This document shows, one piece after another, positions 1 to 10,727 of a stretch of 15,075 nt of DNA (position 1 is the first letter of the stretch; each line of letters starts with the position of its first letter). A model generated the notes under the pieces. It saw only the letters and a list, made by a program, of their open reading frames with translations. It was not told where the DNA came from and made no database searches. Where the stretch lies: the NCBI GenBank assembly GCA_000310025.1, contig FN649727.1:2400762-2415836 (forward strand), written 5' to 3'. The stretch is from Ectocarpus siliculosus (lineage: Eukaryota > Sar > Phaeophyceae > Ectocarpales > Ectocarpaceae). The position numbers were made by a program, and so were the translations under genes.

Positions 1-3000
1 CTTCCTCGGCCGCTCTCAACGTTGCCCGCTGCAGGTCCCAATGTACCTTACATTTATTTGAGTGTTCAGGTTTCGGTTTTGGGCATGAACGTAGACAAGG
101 CGGGAGGGCACGTGAGAAACCTCATCGCTTTGGGATCATCAGGGTCGGTTGCCGGGGGTCATGCTTCTTCAGTGAGCTCTTTTTAAGGGCCACCCGTCAG
201 CCTAACTTATGGTCCCATCAAACTAGAAGTATCACGCGGGTGATGACTTGTGGCATTAGTTCTCACTATGGTATTGTATCGTCAGACACGCAGTGCAAGG
301 ACAAGAGGGTACACGGTTTACCACGCTCTGAAAACATCATATCTTCCCAAAACTATAGATTGCCGTGCGAAATTGGTCTTAACATGCACGTGTGCAGTAT
401 GTTGACTCATCACGTAGGATTATCACCTGAATTTCAGCTTTACGCTCCTTCATGCTCATCGCCAACTGCTGCCGCCTGTTCTCGAGGCTGAAAACTTCAT
501 CCGCTGCACCGTTCAGGGTGTCCCTCAGGCGCTTCACCTCCAGCCGCATCACGTCGTTCGATACCATGAGCTCTTCTTTCATCTGAGACTCTCGCCTGCC
601 GTATTGTTGGTTTCCACAAGAGCGGTTTGGAAGACAACCGAGAAGGGATAACGAAGGGATAACGACGATGAGAAATGAGGTTGTTAGTCTGCCCCCAACA
701 CGATTAACGTTGCTTTGGTTCCCCCTCTGTAGTGACCGCCCTCGCACCATTCTTGGTCATGTGGAGGTATCGGCAATTTCGAACCAACTCATTGAGTGCA
801 CCTACTGATAATGTTCAGTGTAAGAACATCGCACGTCTGTCACACGATCGATTCACAGGGGAGGGATCACACCTGCAACAAATACACAGCAGGGTCGTAG
901 AAATCGGCCCGCGGCGGATATGATTGGGCGACTCGATACTCGCCTGGGCCCTCTAACTTGTACTTCAGTTTCCCGCACAGGGAGTTAGTTAATTCGGGTA
1001 GAACGTGATTGAAGTATTAGGTATTACTATTAAATGAATCCAAGTTCTCACTTTACGTCGCCCTCCGCCGCCCTGCACTCGAGCTCCAGCTCGTTGATGG
1101 CTTCGTTGAGCTCCGCTTGCTGGGCGGAGGCAGCCTCTCTTCGCCTCAAGGACGCTCGCAGCTCGTTGTTCAATTTACGCGCCTGCCCCGTCAGCATCTT
1201 CTTCTCTTCGCGCATCACGTCCACCTCACCCTGCGTTGGTTTCATGACATGCAGACTATGGGGCGTGAAAATTGTTCTCACTTGTTTCGGAAAAACTGAT
1301 GGAAAGAAAGGTAGGCGTAGCCGCTTTTCGCGCACAATTGTTTCGCCGAAACGTCAAGCGCCAGACCAGCCTAGTGATGCGCCCCAATTACAGGTATGTA
1401 TGTGATACCACAACAGTGATCTCAAGCTTGTGGTGACCCACATAGCTCAGCTCTCCGCAAACCCTTGCTCATTTTCCCACCTAAACTGCGAAGATGTGGA
1501 TAATCTGTATTGAAGGTCCGAACGAATCACTCGCGACGCCCGCTTGCCAGCCGTGAAGGACAGGACAACTCATTTATCCTGCTACAAACATGACTGACCT
1601 CGAGTTCGCGGATCTTAGCGTTGAGCTCGGACTTCTCTTCGTCGGTCCGCTCTCCCATCCCTCGGGCGACCTTCCTCTCCATCTGCTGGATCTGGAACTC
1701 GGCCGAGTAGATGAGCTCCTGCTGGCGGGTCTGTTCCTGGTCCAGCGCGTGCACCTTGGTCTGCAGGTTCTTCATCGTCGCCTGTTTTTTATGTTTTTTC
1801 GTATCGCGTGCGCGTGTTTTTGCTCTTTGAGACGGCTCGAATGCAACGGCCTTTAGGCGGCATCGAGCTTTCGACTACGTACACACGAAACGCGTTTTTC
1901 GCTCTTTTAGCTCTCTGTCTTTTCAACCTTCAGGTGCTAACGTCGAGTGTTTGTCCGGTGGACTGCCGCATGTCATAGAACTGATCAACACTTTCGACCA
2001 TTAGAGCAGCGTCACAGTAAGCTGTGGGTGCCCGTGTGCCGATGCATCCCTTCCTTCTATGTGGGAGATAAATGTTTCTGTGGCAAGAACATGCTTGGGT
2101 ACGTCGATTCGTGCGTAACTGCTGAACCCGTGAAACGTTCAGAACTCTTTGTTCTTGGATATATCTGGCTGACGAGATGACGGTGGTTTTGAAAACGCTC
2201 ATACCTGCGCGCCGCATATCTCAGCTATGAAGTTAGCCTCCTCCTGACGCAAAGCGTAGAGCTTTTGACTATCCCTGAACATTAGCTCCTTTGCCGTAGC
2301 TAGCCTCTTTTTCGACGCCCTAGGAGGGCACGCGCGAACGTGACGAGCCACAAGGGTGGTAGGGAGGGCACAGGAAGGCAAGATGAGGTGTGTGTATTAT
2401 ACAGTGCGGTTTGGCTGCCATGCTCGTAGGCGACAGTCAAAATTGTCAGTGCATCACATATATATCTAGATCTCGACATATTCACGAGGGGTGAAGGGGC
2501 GCCGTTGGACGCACCAAATACACCCGGGGTGGGGACAACAGGGCGTTGCATTTGTACGATGCCCAAACAACGGCTGAACGCTTCGGCTTGGTAGGGGAGG
2601 TGTCTGCGTAGTACAACAGTCGCGTCTGCCTGTCCTCTCAAGAGGTAACCGCAGGACAACCCAGTGCCAAAGTAGGGACAACGGGAGCTCCGACTCAGTC
2701 GTTTCGCTAGTGTCGAATGAAGTTTGCCTGCGTGTTTTTCCGAAGAAGCTGATTTAGGTTAGCCGTGTTGTGTGGCCCCGGATGGGAGCTCTTCGACTGA
2801 AGAGACGAGCTAGGTATGTATCAACCAACTGCAAGCAAGGTGTTGATCAAAGAGAGACTCCAAACGTCGAGAAACCAGTCATTTGTGGCGCAACGTGGCA
2901 GTTTTTATCGTACTTGAGCTCTGCCTCCCGCTGTTGGAGCTCCTCCTCCGCCGATTTGGCCGTGGCCTCTACCTTGTTCGTGTTCCCCGTCTCCGTCTCC

Positions 3001-6000
3001 ACCCGTTGCTTTGAAATCTATTATTTCCGGAGGTCGAACGACGTACGGCAAGAGAAATCATGAGAGGGTGAGGGGGGTGCCGCGTGCCCAAGATTCGCAT
3101 TGTCGTCTCGACTTAACCAGGTCACTATTATACCAACGATGTCCAGCATCGATCGTCTCCACAGCGAGAAGTCCGTGCGATCGATTCAGAAGCTACGTGT
3201 CTCGTTCATAGCAGTACCGGCGACAACGACAGATTCACATCTGCACTCCACTTGCCTGATATTTCCGTCGGGCGGTGTCCAGCCCGACCCGCTTCTCCTC
3301 TATTTGCGCGGTAAGGTTGGCGTTCTCGCCTCGTTTCCTGGCCAGCGCCCCGGCCCCGTTTCCGAGGGTGTTCTTGACCACCTCGAGGACGTCGCGGAAC
3401 TCCTCCAGGCGTTTCTGAGCGGCCTGGGCTTCCTCGCGCTGCCGCTGTACTGTTCGCTCGAGGTTTTCGATTGAGCCTTGGACCTACCGCATCATCGGCG
3501 CCGTTGGGAAGTGGGGTTGACGTCGTGTTACCGAGTTCGAAAGACAAGTATCAATTAAGTTAGCAGAGTGTTTCCGGTTGGCGCTTCTGGAGGCAGCCGC
3601 AACTTTGGTGTTTATGTGAAGGTGCTTGGTGGGCGAGAATTGGAGGAAAGTAATCGGCGTGTGCTGTCAAGATGAAGGAGATCTGAATATCATCTGCACG
3701 GAGGTATCTGGGGGGTTGATGGCGAACCGCGTAAAAAACATGGGACGGTATTAACGTCTCAAAAATCAATGACACACAACACCGGTGATGTACCCCGTCC
3801 ATCGCAAATGTTCCGGGGCTCTTGTGACCCCATGGAATCCGGTCAACGATTTCGCGACACCGCATTTTTCTTCCCTCTTCTCGCTAAATGCTGCCTCCTC
3901 ATTTCTTGTGTTGACGGTCACCCCGGGCTAACCCCTTCCATTTCCATCACCTCCTTGTTGTCGTTCCTTTGCATCTTGAGCCTCGCTGCGTTCTGCGCCA
4001 GCGTTTCGATCCGGGTCGCCCGCACTTGCCGAGCCGCGGCGTATTTTTCGCCGACGGCGTTGATCTCTTCGTCTCGGCGGCGCATGCCGTCGATAGCGTT
4101 CTGCCACTGCCGCACAAGATCCTGGCGCTCGGCATGCAGCCGCCTAAAGTCCGCGGCGGTGTTGTCCAGTTCGACCTGTATATATATATACATGCGTGTT
4201 TCACGGTGCAGCAGGGTAGGTGGTGTGAACACGGGGAAGTTATCAAGGCATTGGAGCGTTTCCCGGAGCTTCTTGTGCCTCAGGCAGCTTCTCCGAGCAG
4301 GAGTCTAGTCTTGAAAGAGAGCTCCAGGGCACCAACTCATCCATTACCGAACCTTCGCGAGATTGACGGATAGCCATGTCACGTGTCGAAGGGAATATGG
4401 CAGGGTCGATGGGCTATCGCCCATCTTGGTCAAATCGATTGTTCAAAGTGTTCAGTAGACTCAAAGACCGTTTGTCCCGCTATCTACTTTGAGCCACTCG
4501 CAAGATATCACCCTTTCTTTCTGCTATCGATCCCAGCACATCGTGTGAACGGGGTCTGATCATGAAAGAAAACTCCCCCCATACATCTCCCCTCCTCTCT
4601 CTGCCTGTGATAACCCATCGGAAACGTTTGTGACTCTATTAACACGTACGGACAATGAGAACTCAGACGGAAGCAAGTGAGGGCCATTGGAGCATTTCAC
4701 GGTTCCGATGTTCCTACCTGCTTGGCCGAGGACTCGGCCTCGAGGTTCTGCAGTTCTGCTCGCCTAGCGACGACAGACTTCGACAATCGCTCCACTTGGA
4801 GGCTGCCGCAAAGCACAAGTGTTCGGTGGACAGGAACGTTACGGTAGAAAAAGCATGCAGCCTTGAACACCACACGAACCTTCACAATCAATGACTTGGG
4901 CATCCGGTGCCGTCATGTTTGTTCTGCAACCAAACGAACGCACCCAACCCCACGTAAGAAGGAACCCGACAAACACGACTAAGTCAGTCTGAGTTTCCAA
5001 CACGCGTGAAAGGTGAACCCAACTCAGTAGCCCGAGAAGGCAAGTCCTGATGTTGAGAACTGATGGTATCGGACTGCGTTTAACCGACCGGACCTTCCAA
5101 AACCAATGTGCATGCGTACATGACGAATGTTTACCTGAGATCCTTGATTTTCACATCGTCCGCTCGAGCGTACTTTTGAAGAGCGAGGTTATCTTCCTCC
5201 TTCTGCTTCGCCGCAAGGGCCCACTGCTCCAGCTCCTCCTGGTTCCAGTTCATCTGCAGCTTGAACCTGTCCATTTCCTCGTTCGCGCCAAAAATGGCAT
5301 TCTGAACACCGTTGAGCTTGTCTTGGGCCTCTTCGGCCTCCACGACGAAACGACGGGCATCATGAGTATACCTACCCAAGAGGAATTCAAAGGGGGTGAG
5401 CAAGAAGGATGTGGAGGGTTCTGTCATACGTTCGTGTTTGATAGCGACATTCCGTTGTGTGTGTGTGGAGTAAGTTTAAGCCAGTTAGGGTTGCTGTCCA
5501 GTTTCTTTAGCGAGCACTACCCGTGAGTAGCCTTACGATCAGTTCTACCCTTTTGATAACGGAAAAGCGGCATGTGCAACGCCTGCATTCTAAGGGAGTG
5601 AACACGCGTGCTGCGTATTAAGGGACATGTAGTTGGATGAGACAACTGTGGGGCATGAAGTATTTGTATGCCGTAGTGTTAACGGGACACTATAGAGTTG
5701 GACCATGCGTTCCCAATCGCACCTGCCCGCTTCCCGGGCGGCAAGGGCGCACAAGTGTTCTTCCGTAGCGATTTCCTTCTTCTTTGCAGCCATGAGAGCA
5801 TTCGTGTGCCCAACTTCCTGGCGTACGTTCTTGAGGTGTTCTTCCATTATTCGGACTCGTTCTCGGTTGTCAGCAAGAGCATTCGTCGCCTGGGCTACCT
5901 TTTTCTCCCGTACCTGAGGAGCAGTGAATTGCAACAAGAACTTGAGAACCGACGATACACCTCGGGTATCCAGATTAAACCACTGAGCAGAAGTTGTGGT

Positions 6001-7021
6001 GAAAGAAGAACGAACAGGACTGCTTTAGACCTGCACAGTAGGGCCTACTGGCTTTCGAACACAAGCAATCATCACAATGGTGCGGACTGGTACAATACTA
6101 TGTCGGGGATATGGTGCAGCGGGAGACACACCGCATAGCGCCACCATGGTTTAGAATCCCTCGTTGAGACAGACTGACCGCACGCATCGCCCGTTCTTAC
6201 GGCGGCCGACTCTGCTTCCTCACCTTGATTTCATCGTTCAATGCCTTGCTCTGGTCATTGGCGAAGACTGGTAGATCATCTACGCCTGGAATAATGTCGG
6301 CGCCTTCCCCAGCCTCAACTATCTGAAGATTGTCTGGCTCCGCTACCCTAGAGCCATCGAACATCCTCCGACTTCGTGACCCAGCATCATCACTTGCACC
6401 CTGTCCACCTTCGCCGAAACCTCTCCTACTGCCCATACCGACGGCGTGGTCATTGCCGTCGTCGTTGTTTTGCGGAGCCTTGGAGCTGTTCGGGTATATC
6501 GTGTCGGCCAATGTTTCTCTAACGCCGCGTCCATCTCCATTGATTCCGTCCTCACCACCGCCATTGGAGAGCTGTGCTGCATCGCCTCCAAGCCCAAACC
6601 CTACAGGGCTCTCCGGGTTGCCAAACATGGGAACACCCATGCTACTCTCTTCCCGCCGAAGTTGATCAAGGTGCCCCCCCTCCTCATACCCCTCCTTGGT
6701 AGTCATCGGGTACTCTTGGTCTTGATTGTTTGTTTCCGACACCACCCCCGCTCCGGACATCCCGGTGGGGATAGTCTGATCCGGAGCCACATTGGTGGAC
6801 GGGGGACGATCGTGCCCATCAGGAAAATCGTCTCCTACCAGAGGAGGGGGGGGATCTTCTTCCCGTCCCCTATTCTCTGGAATTTCGACATTGGCATCGT
6901 GAGCAGCATTGTCAACCTGGTCCACCGCATGCCCAACACCGCCTTCGTTTTGTCCAGCATCGTTCTTTCCGTCGTCGTCGGCGCCAGCAGTGTCTCGTGG
7001 CTTGAGAGTTGAGTCTGCCAT
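1..7021 (-). CDS. CCDC39: CCDC39/FAP59 axonemal 96-nm ruler coiled-coil protein, 12 exons, 3' end beyond window
   Basis: Exons (high to low): 7021-6224, 5913-5723, 5371-5135, 4802-4718, 4175-3951, 3483-3256, 3017-2914, 2319-2205, 1781-1599, 1230-1052, 595-427, 28-1 (partial). Phases join without a stop and give about 847 residues, most of them heptad-rich coiled coil. Diagnostic stretches are VFANDQSK (about 252-259), EEHLKNVRQE, LQMNWNQEELEQW, FRRLHAERQDLVRQWQNAID, QQELIYSAEFQIQQMER, MRLEVKR and FSLENRRQQLAMSMKER. These match animal CCDC39 as I recall it, and most exon junctions restore the same inter-motif spacing. CCDC39 with CCDC40 (FAP59/FAP172 in Chlamydomonas) forms the ruler that sets the 96-nm repeat and positions inner dynein arms, radial spokes and the nexin-dynein regulatory complex in motile axonemes. 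The ATG at 7021 has A at -3, G at +4 and an upstream in-frame TAG near 7062. Roughly 330 C-terminal residues should lie to the left. Least certain are the exon 5 donor (alternative 3933) and exon 7 acceptor (alternative 3008). Confidence 0.95.
643..664. repeat. Short tandem duplication (11 bp x 2)
   Basis: AAGGGATAACG occurs twice in direct succession within CCDC39 intron 10. It is a minor tandem duplication with no evident role. Confidence 0.85.
3018..3255 (-). other. CCDC39 intron 6, probable GC-AG intron
   Basis: Exon 6 ends in AAATATCAG followed by GCAAGT, which matches the usual GC-donor consensus. The reading frame meets a stop (TGA) about five codons later, so splicing must occur near here. 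A nearby GT (CAA|GTGGAG) would put the next exon out of frame. The acceptor is AATAATAG|ATTTC at 3018/3017. The other ten introns of this gene start with GT. Confidence 0.7.
3484..3950 (-). other. CCDC39 intron 5
   Basis: The preferred donor is AAGGAG|GTGATG at 3951/3950; an in-frame alternative, GAAGGG|GTTAGC, would add six residues and end exon 5 at 3933. The acceptor is GCGGTAG before 3483. I looked for an extra exon here, because the animal protein carries a few heptads whose counterpart is unclear in exons 5-7, and found none with suitable frame and splice sites. Confidence 0.65.
4176..4717 (-). other. CCDC39 intron 4, with (TA)n tract at the acceptor and a small perfect hairpin
   Basis: The donor is CAG|GTAGGA (exon end 4718) and the acceptor TATACAG (next exon from 4175). 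Just upstream of the acceptor the usual pyrimidine tract is replaced by an alternating TA run (plus-strand 4179-4190). A perfect 7-bp stem with a 4-nt loop lies at 4408-4425 (GATGGGC-TATC-GCCCATC). No coding signal was seen in this intron. Confidence 0.7.
6224..7021 (-). other. CCDC39: CCDC39 exon 1, encoding a long low-complexity acidic N-terminal extension
   Basis: This exon encodes residues 1-266. Residues 1 to about 243 are rich in Gly, Asp, Glu, Asn and Pro with almost no predicted helix (runs such as DPPPP and SNGGGEDG), so they are probably disordered. The conserved family start appears only at the end (DDLPVFANDQSKALNDEIK, about 248-266) and is followed directly by the donor GTGAGG. 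In the animal protein fewer than about 20 residues precede this motif. Translation could instead start at an internal Met (for example Met220), but the whole frame is open and the first ATG has a good context. Confidence 0.85.
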
Positions 7022-7331
7022 TTTTCCAGCGATAGTACCTGCTCCTTCTCCCTCTGACTTTGCTATCTACTGCTCCGTCGGTGTAGAGAAAGACACGTTT
7101 CTCCATGTTCAGGACAGCGGGATAGTGTCCCGTCGTTCGTCGTATCTAAGAAATCTCGAAAAAACGTTTCAAAACACAAACACGCATCAACACATCAGTG
7201 AAACCTCCCTCAAGGTATGCATGTGTACTGTGTACCCGATGATTCGCAGTCTGCGTGTGCCCCACGAATCGATGGAGCCGCGCTTGCCACAGCACCCCCC
7301 CCTTCGGAGCTAACCCACCCCTGTTGTCACC
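7022..7331. promoter_or_regulatory. Head-to-head intergenic region, probable bidirectional promoter of CCDC39 and RPS21
   Basis: The 310 bp between the CCDC39 ATG (minus strand, 7021) and the RPS21 ATG (plus strand, 7332) must hold both 5' UTRs and both promoters unless a 5' UTR intron lies elsewhere. No clear TATA box is visible. Near RPS21 there is an 8-nt C run followed by TTC (7295-7305), resembling a TOP-like pyrimidine start, and the RPS21 ATG sits in a favourable CACCATG context. Shared promoter activity is inferred from the spacing only. Confidence 0.6.
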
Positions 7332-9580
7332 ATGCAGAACGAGGCCGGATCGAACGTTGACCTTTACATCCCCAGGAAGTGGTGAGCCTCGTTAGGATTG
7401 ATTGGTTACCTCCAGCAGTGCTGTCCTTTGACAAGTTTCCGCACAGCCTGTGACCGGAAAGCAAGGATGCTGATAGCGTGTGGTTGCTTGCGAGGACGGA
7501 GCGGAGGGGACTTGGGAGTGAAGGAGATACGAAGAGAGTAGGCGAGAAGGATAAAACTCTCAGCGGTCTAGGCTTTTTCGCTTGTAGCGCCTGTCGCCCA
7601 TTGCCGACGTTGCTGCATTCGTGCTTGCCCGGTTGGTTACGATATCTCGCCGCGCCTGTTACAGCGTATGCGGTGGTCCTTGCCTGCTGCCCATAGCGGC
7701 ACAGCAGAGCACGGAGTACACCGCCGCTGGAACTGGTACATCCTTGTCGAAAACTGGCTTTTTTAGCTGTTGCTTCCACAGACAAGCACTGCTGCAGTTA
7801 GCAGGCACACCGACACACATATTTTGCCGCTGCCGGTCGGTCCCAGTCATTCGAAAATGCCGTAGCTGTCCGGCTGCAACCAGTATCTACTTGTCAGCAC
7901 ACCATGCTCTGTCGTCAACCTCTTGCACACCCAACGATGGTACGGCAGTAGCGATTCGTCTCGTCAAGGTGTACACACACGAGTTATGCTCACCGGCAAC
8001 AACACCATAACATGCAGACGTGCAATCGAAAGCATTTGGTATCATGCCCGCTTGACGAAAACTCCTGTGTTCTTGCCTTTTTTTTTTGCTCCAGCTCCTG
8101 GACCAACCGCCTCTTGCAGGCCAAGGACCACTCCTCCACCCAGGTCAGGGTCTCACTTGGTCTTTTTTCGTATCCTCCTCCGGCTTTTGCCTCGTACGTT
8201 GCGCCTTGACAGAATGTGACGGGGGTTCACAGCAGCATCGTACATGCCAGCGTTGGTGTTGCGCCCATTCTGTAGTGGCGCAATTAATGTCAATTTTTGG
8301 GCTGTCTGCGCTGCAACTTTCCGGCCCCGGTTGACCGGTTGGATGCTTTGGTATGTGTTCATCACGCACCCAGCCTCTGCCATTGGATGCTGTACGAGCT
8401 TGCTGCCGCTTTGCATGGCGTGGTTTTCTGGAAAGAGATGGATCTGCCTTAGCTACCCGTGCGCAGAAGGAGTGGCAGTGTCACTCAGTGTTCTCTGGCA
8501 CGAAATACGCCCCTAGAAGTAGCTTTGACCTGGCGCATAGGCTGAGCAGCGTGTACCGGCGGGGCAAGAAGTGGTGAAATTTTAGCCCAAACCACCCACG
8601 ATCTACTGCTGGTAGATGGAGTTCCTGGTGGGGAAGGTATGCCGGCAGTGGATGGAGTCACGCGCCTTTCACGCTCGGTGCTCGTTTCCCTCGTGCGTTC
8701 CCTTCCCTCTTTTGTCTCAAAACTTACCGACCGGTGCTCGTGCTCTTTGTGATCAGATCAACGTGGGCAAGTTGGACCCCGTTTCGGGAACCTTCACCGG
8801 AGAGTCGGACGTGTACGCGCTGGCTGGTTACTTGCGCGGCAGGGTGAGATAAGGTTGAGAGTAGCGACCAATCGCCCAGACCGATGTACCACCGTTGCCT
8901 TTTCGTAGCGACTTAGGTTCCGGTTTGCCTGTGGAACGGCGGCGTTTCCTAATGTGTATGTGGAAGGCTGCGTGCGTGCGTATTAATGCTTCCTCAAGTT
9001 GGAAGTGACTTGTTGGTGTAGGGTCACCCCCATGCCGTAGTGGCATCACGCTGCGAAGGTTTGCAAGATGCCGAGATGTGCTGAGGGAAGCGCCCATTTC
9101 CAGATCGAATGTGTGTGGCTCGGCCTGTAGTTCCCCGTACTGGCGTGACTTCCGATTTGAGATGCAACCAATTTCGGGCCAAGTCAGTCTCAAAGGCCTT
9201 GAAGCTATGTATTATAGTAACAATGTAGGAGTGTTTCGTTCGGTCTGTTGCGTCTATCCTGGAAGTTGCGCTGCTGCTGTCCTTCTTACCTTGAGACTAA
9301 CCGAATGCTGCAGTAGTTGCATATTCTATGGATGAGTGTATCCCGCTGTCGAGGGCCGTGCGCTTGGCACCCGACCGTCCCTACTGTGCATTCATCATTC
9401 GTGTTCGTGTTGAACCGCTTCCGCAATCAAGCCCCGTCTGCGTGTATTCATGAAGACATCCCCTAACCGCCCTCACACTGCCGTGTGTTCGTGAACCCCC
9501 CCCCCCTTTTTTGTTGGCAGGGTGAGGCCGACGAGGCGCTGACGTGCCTTGTCAACAAGAAGGACGAGTCGGAGCTCTGA
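7332..9580 (+). CDS. RPS21: Cytosolic 40S ribosomal protein S21 (eS21), 4 exons, 81 aa
   Basis: Exons are 7332-7381, 8095-8143, 8757-8843 and 9521-9580 (TGA at 9578-9580), 246 nt in total. The protein opens MQNEAG..VDLYIPRKC, the hallmark of eS21, followed by SWTNRLLQAKDHSSTQ, a middle block INVGKLDPVSGTFTGE and the C-terminal end NKKDESEL. All four pieces match eS21 in order, and 81 residues is the normal family length. Donors GTGAGC, GTCAGG and GTGAGA and acceptors CTCCAG, GATCAG and TTGGCAG are canonical. The first intron splits Cys17 (TG|C). eS21 is a small-subunit surface protein needed for late 40S maturation. The C-terminal third (GYLRGRGEADEALTCLV) differs noticeably from the animal sequence but keeps register. 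The first exon is only 50 nt, so simple ORF calling misses this gene. Confidence 0.97.
7382..8094 (+). other. RPS21 intron 1
   Basis: This 713-nt intron runs from GTGAGC to CTCCAG, with a strong T-rich tract just before the acceptor (8078-8087). Ribosomal-protein introns often host snoRNAs, so I looked for a box C/D arrangement and saw no convincing TGATGA...CTGA pair with a terminal stem. Open frames here lack family signals. Confidence 0.85.
8144..8756 (+). other. RPS21 intron 2
   Basis: This 613-nt intron runs from GTCAGG to GATCAG. The acceptor is preceded by a mixed pyrimidine stretch (around 8700-8750). I found no nested gene or RNA gene. Confidence 0.85.
8844..9520 (+). other. RPS21 intron 3
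   Basis: This 677-nt intron runs from GTGAGA to TTGGCAG. A C run followed by a T run (about 9496-9512) forms the pyrimidine tract. No nested feature is supported. Confidence 0.85.
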
Positions 9581-10727
9581 GATGCGCAAGGGTGGCGCGC
9601 TTGGGGCGGGGGTGGGAGAGGACGCGGAGCGGTCATACCGCGACGCGTTTTTCTCTTATGCATTTCGGATGACAATCCACCATCGCCGAACGACGGCTGT
9701 ACCTTGGTAGTGCAAGCGAAGCTTTTCGGTTCATTCAAGCGTTGGTGAAAAAGAAAAAGAAAACTGCTGGATCCCTTGATGGAGGTAATCCGAGGCCCCC
9801 TGTCCGCCAATGTCTCGCTTTTGATGTTCTCCTGTGTTTCAGTCGTCTACCCCTTGGGTGAGCTTGTTGGGTGGAATTTCTGGTGTTGTGTTGTCCGCCG
9901 ATGTTTTCGTCGGCATTGGGCCTGACATATCTAGATCCTGCGGGCTTGCTAGTGTGGCGAAACATGGTGCCCGCACCGGCGCCCCGGGCATTTAGAAAAG
10001 TAGTGAGGTCCATGGCGTCCCTCACCATCACTTCTGTGATACAGTAGTTGGACTCAGGCGCCTACTCCGCAACGAGAAACCCGCGTGGTGTCCGAGTCGG
10101 AAAAGACGGCAGCACGCGCTGATCGTTTCGCGGCACGTTGACAAGCGACAACATACAGGAGGACATCCAGAAATCCATCGTTTCCAGATGGATGAGAGAG
10201 CAATGCGATGCCGTTTGCCTGATGCATCTGGCGTGTCGCATGAATGCACAGCCCTCTTCCCTCCTGTTTTATCTCTCGAGTCTACACGCGCCCGTCTTTT
10301 GGCAAACGTGTGAATCGCGTTGCTGCCTCCACGTTCAAAAGCCATTCAGCTGCTGAACATCGTCCACGCACCAGAAAGCGCACGAGAGGCCTGTAGTGGA
10401 CAATCGCGTTGAAGATGTTGTGTGCCTTCCCATTTATTCTGTTGAACCTCTCTTTTATTTGTTTTGGACGCTGCAGCTGGGGTCCCAGGGGAGGCTATAC
10501 AGGAGTATTTTTCAAGCGGTGTCAAAAGCTTAACCTCGGAAAACGAAACTCGCCGATAGACTCGTGCGGACAAGAACTTTATGCCCGGAAAAGGTGCTCG
10601 AAAGAACAAAAACTAGGAGGGTTCAAAGAAGCGAAAGTTTTTAGGCCAGTCAATTCGGCAACTCACACACATACAGCACCCAATAAAAAAGGTCCTCAAC
10701 GTGCCTGGAAAGCAGAGCACTCTTCAT
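9581..10727. other. Convergent intergenic / 3' UTR region between RPS21 and NOPCHAP1
   Basis: These 1.15 kb separate the stop codons of two genes that point at each other, so they should hold both 3' UTRs. Open frames on either strand have no recognisable motif or splice logic. On the minus strand two AATAAA hexamers (10433-10438 and 10454-10459) lie about 270-295 nt past the NOPCHAP1 stop. On the plus strand an AATAAA at 10682-10687 is about 1.1 kb past the RPS21 stop. Many algae do not depend on AATAAA, so none is firmly a poly(A) signal. Confidence 0.5.
10433..10459 (-). promoter_or_regulatory. Candidate poly(A) signals for the NOPCHAP1-like gene
   Basis: Two AATAAA hexamers on the minus strand (10454-10459 and 10433-10438) lie 269-295 nt downstream of the minus-strand stop at 10728. 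Position and strand fit a 3' UTR of ordinary length. Hexamers are common by chance, so support is weak. Confidence 0.3.

Noticed and set aside
765-800. TTCGAA-containing B-box-like sequence suggesting a minus-strand tRNA
   Set aside because: No matching A box, anticodon stem or acceptor-stem pairing could be found around it.
3560-3865. Possible extra CCDC39 exon inside intron 5
   Set aside because: The minus-strand frame here has no heptad pattern, and no acceptor/donor pair keeps phase; a short glutamate-rich stretch near 3860-3900 would need an intron of only about 25-50 nt.
6446-7012. 188-codon plus-strand open frame
   Set aside because: It is the antisense shadow of CCDC39 exon 1, whose minus-strand frame carries the conserved family motif and a proper donor.
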